The position numbers were made by a program, and so were the translations under genes. Positions 63,359 to 64,000 of a stretch of 64,000 bases of DNA are shown piece after piece. Under the pieces are notes generated by a model. That model did no database searches and had not been told where the DNA came from. It saw only the letters and a program-made list of their open reading frames with translations. Each line of letters opens with the position of its first letter. Positions within the stretch are counted from its first letter, which is position 1. Source of the DNA: Nocardia wallacei (GTDB lineage: Bacteria > Actinomycetota > Actinomycetes > Mycobacteriales > Mycobacteriaceae); assembly GCF_014466955.1 (NCBI RefSeq), contig NZ_AP023396.1:2046001-2110000 (forward strand). The letters are read 5' to 3'.

Positions 63359-64000
63359 TTACGCCGCGCGGCGCTCCGAATCCGAGCGCGGCGCGGCGGT
63401 GGGCTTCTCGGTCTCGGCGAAGCCCGGGCGGCCGGTACCGATGAAGGCCACCAGCCACGACACCACCGCGACGAACCGGTTGCGGAAGCCGACCAGGTAG
63501 AACAGGTGCACCGCGAGCCAGGCCATCCACGCGATGAAACCGGTGAACTTCACCTTGTCGTTGAGCTTGGTGACCGCGCTGAACCGGCTGATCACCGCCA
63601 TGGAACCCTTGTCCCAGTAGACGAAAGGAGTGCCCGGTTGCTTCTTGCGGCGAATGATGTCGGCGACGTGCCGGCCCTCCTGCATCGCCGTCGGCGACTG
63701 CCCGGGGTAGCCGTTGAGCGAGGTCATGTCGCCGATGGCGTAGATATCGGCGTGCCCGCCGACGGTGCAGTCGGGGTTGATCAGCAGCCGCCCGGCGCGA
63801 TCGGTCTCGCAGCCGGTGGCCTCGGCCAGCAGCCGCGCGAATCCGCCGGCCTGCACACCCGCCGACCACACCACCGTCTCCGCGCCGATGCCGCGTTCGA
63901 CACCGTCCTTCGTCTTGACCGTCACCTTGCCGGCCTCGATGTCGGTGACGAATGTGTCCAGCAGCACCTCGACACCGTTGCGCGCCAACGACTCCCGCGC
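63359..64000 (-). CDS. ndh: Type II NADH dehydrogenase, C-terminal part (cut by window edge)
   Basis: 214 codons to the right edge; the start lies beyond. VVWSAGVQAGGFARLLAEATG, LINPDCTVGGHADIYAIGDMTSLNG (FAD-binding GD motif), PTAMQEGRHVADIIRRKK and a membrane-anchoring C-terminus with FTGFIAWMAWLAVHLFYLVGFRNRFVAVVSWLVAFIGTG identify a non-proton-pumping NADH:quinone oxidoreductase. Confidence 0.93.
   Translation of the reverse strand, partial: ARESLARNGVEVLLDTFVTDIEAGKVTVKTKDGVERGIGAETVVWSAGVQAGGFARLLAEATGCETDRAGRLLINPDCTVGGHADIYAIGDMTSLNGYPGQSPTAMQEGRHVADIIRRKKQPGTPFVYWDKGSMAVISRFSAVTKLNDKVKFTGFIAWMAWLAVHLFYLVGFRNRFVAVVSWLVAFIGTGRPGFAETEKPTAAPRSDSERRAA

Overview
The window looks like chromosome of a high-GC mycolic-acid actinobacterium, most likely Nocardia or a close Nocardiaceae relative. 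The evidence is the very high GC, the frequent GTG and TTG starts, many apparently leaderless genes (a -10 hexamer 6-8 bases before the start codon), and gene order recalled from Mycobacterium tuberculosis. From about 28.9 to 62.8 kb the genes follow Rv3055 to Rv3034c: tetR, FMN reductase, nrdH-nrdI-nrdE, monooxygenase, nrdF, fecB, ctaD, serB2, Rv3041c to Rv3037c, Rv3035, Rv3034c. From 3.2 to 9.2 kb there is an Rv0536-Rv0541c-like set. These assignments come from memory of the families; no search was run.

Layout. 0-3.1 kb: a cut ArsR-type regulator diverges from an MFS efflux gene across three copies of a TACGA-N6-TCGTA operator; then a 51-bp tandem repeat array and an ArsP-type permease. 3.2-9.2 kb: cell-envelope sugar genes (GT2, DUF2064, polytopic membrane protein, epimerase) and a two-component system. 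9.3-11.6 kb: thioesterase, membrane protein, SDR, orphan DUF397. 12-14.4 kb: galT-galK with a LacI-type palindrome, a 17-codon leader ORF and a terminator. 14.4-21.2 kb: secreted protein, ECF sigma factor, amidase with a repetitive tail, ankyrin protein, CobW GTPase, uricase, Clp-N protein. 21.2-25.5 kb: molybdenum cofactor genes (moaE, fused moaCB, moeA, and divergent moaA-moaD). 25.5-29.6 kb: a decayed Uma2 gene, a DGPF protein with its ECF42-type sigma factor, nadE, tetR. 29.7-41.2 kb: FMN reductase, a Zur-controlled alternative L36, class Ib ribonucleotide reductase split into nrdHIE and nrdF, with a deacetylase, hydrolase, monooxygenase, MgtE and an orphan PKS-type ketosynthase between the two halves. 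41.2-45.9 kb: a three-gene type VII-secretion-like locus. 46-64 kb: PhoD, damage-control phosphatase, fecB, ctaD, serB2, chagasin-type inhibitor, PTH2, the Rv3041c-Rv3034c block, DUF1697 and the 3' end of ndh.

The most unusual locus is 41.2-45.9 kb: a YbaB/EbfC-like protein, a WXG100-like protein whose C-terminal zincin-like domain has a broken HExxH motif (HEVGR), and a 976-residue protein with a WXG100-like N-terminus, membrane-compatible segments and a C-terminal GNAT acetyltransferase domain. It reads as a secreted polymorphic effector, with no visible immunity gene. Other notable signals are the galT leader ORF with an almost ideal symmetric LacI operator, the triple ArsR operator, the 51-bp array, a 20-residue repeat tail on the amidase, and the orphan ketosynthase with an 18-bp perfect palindrome in its promoter.
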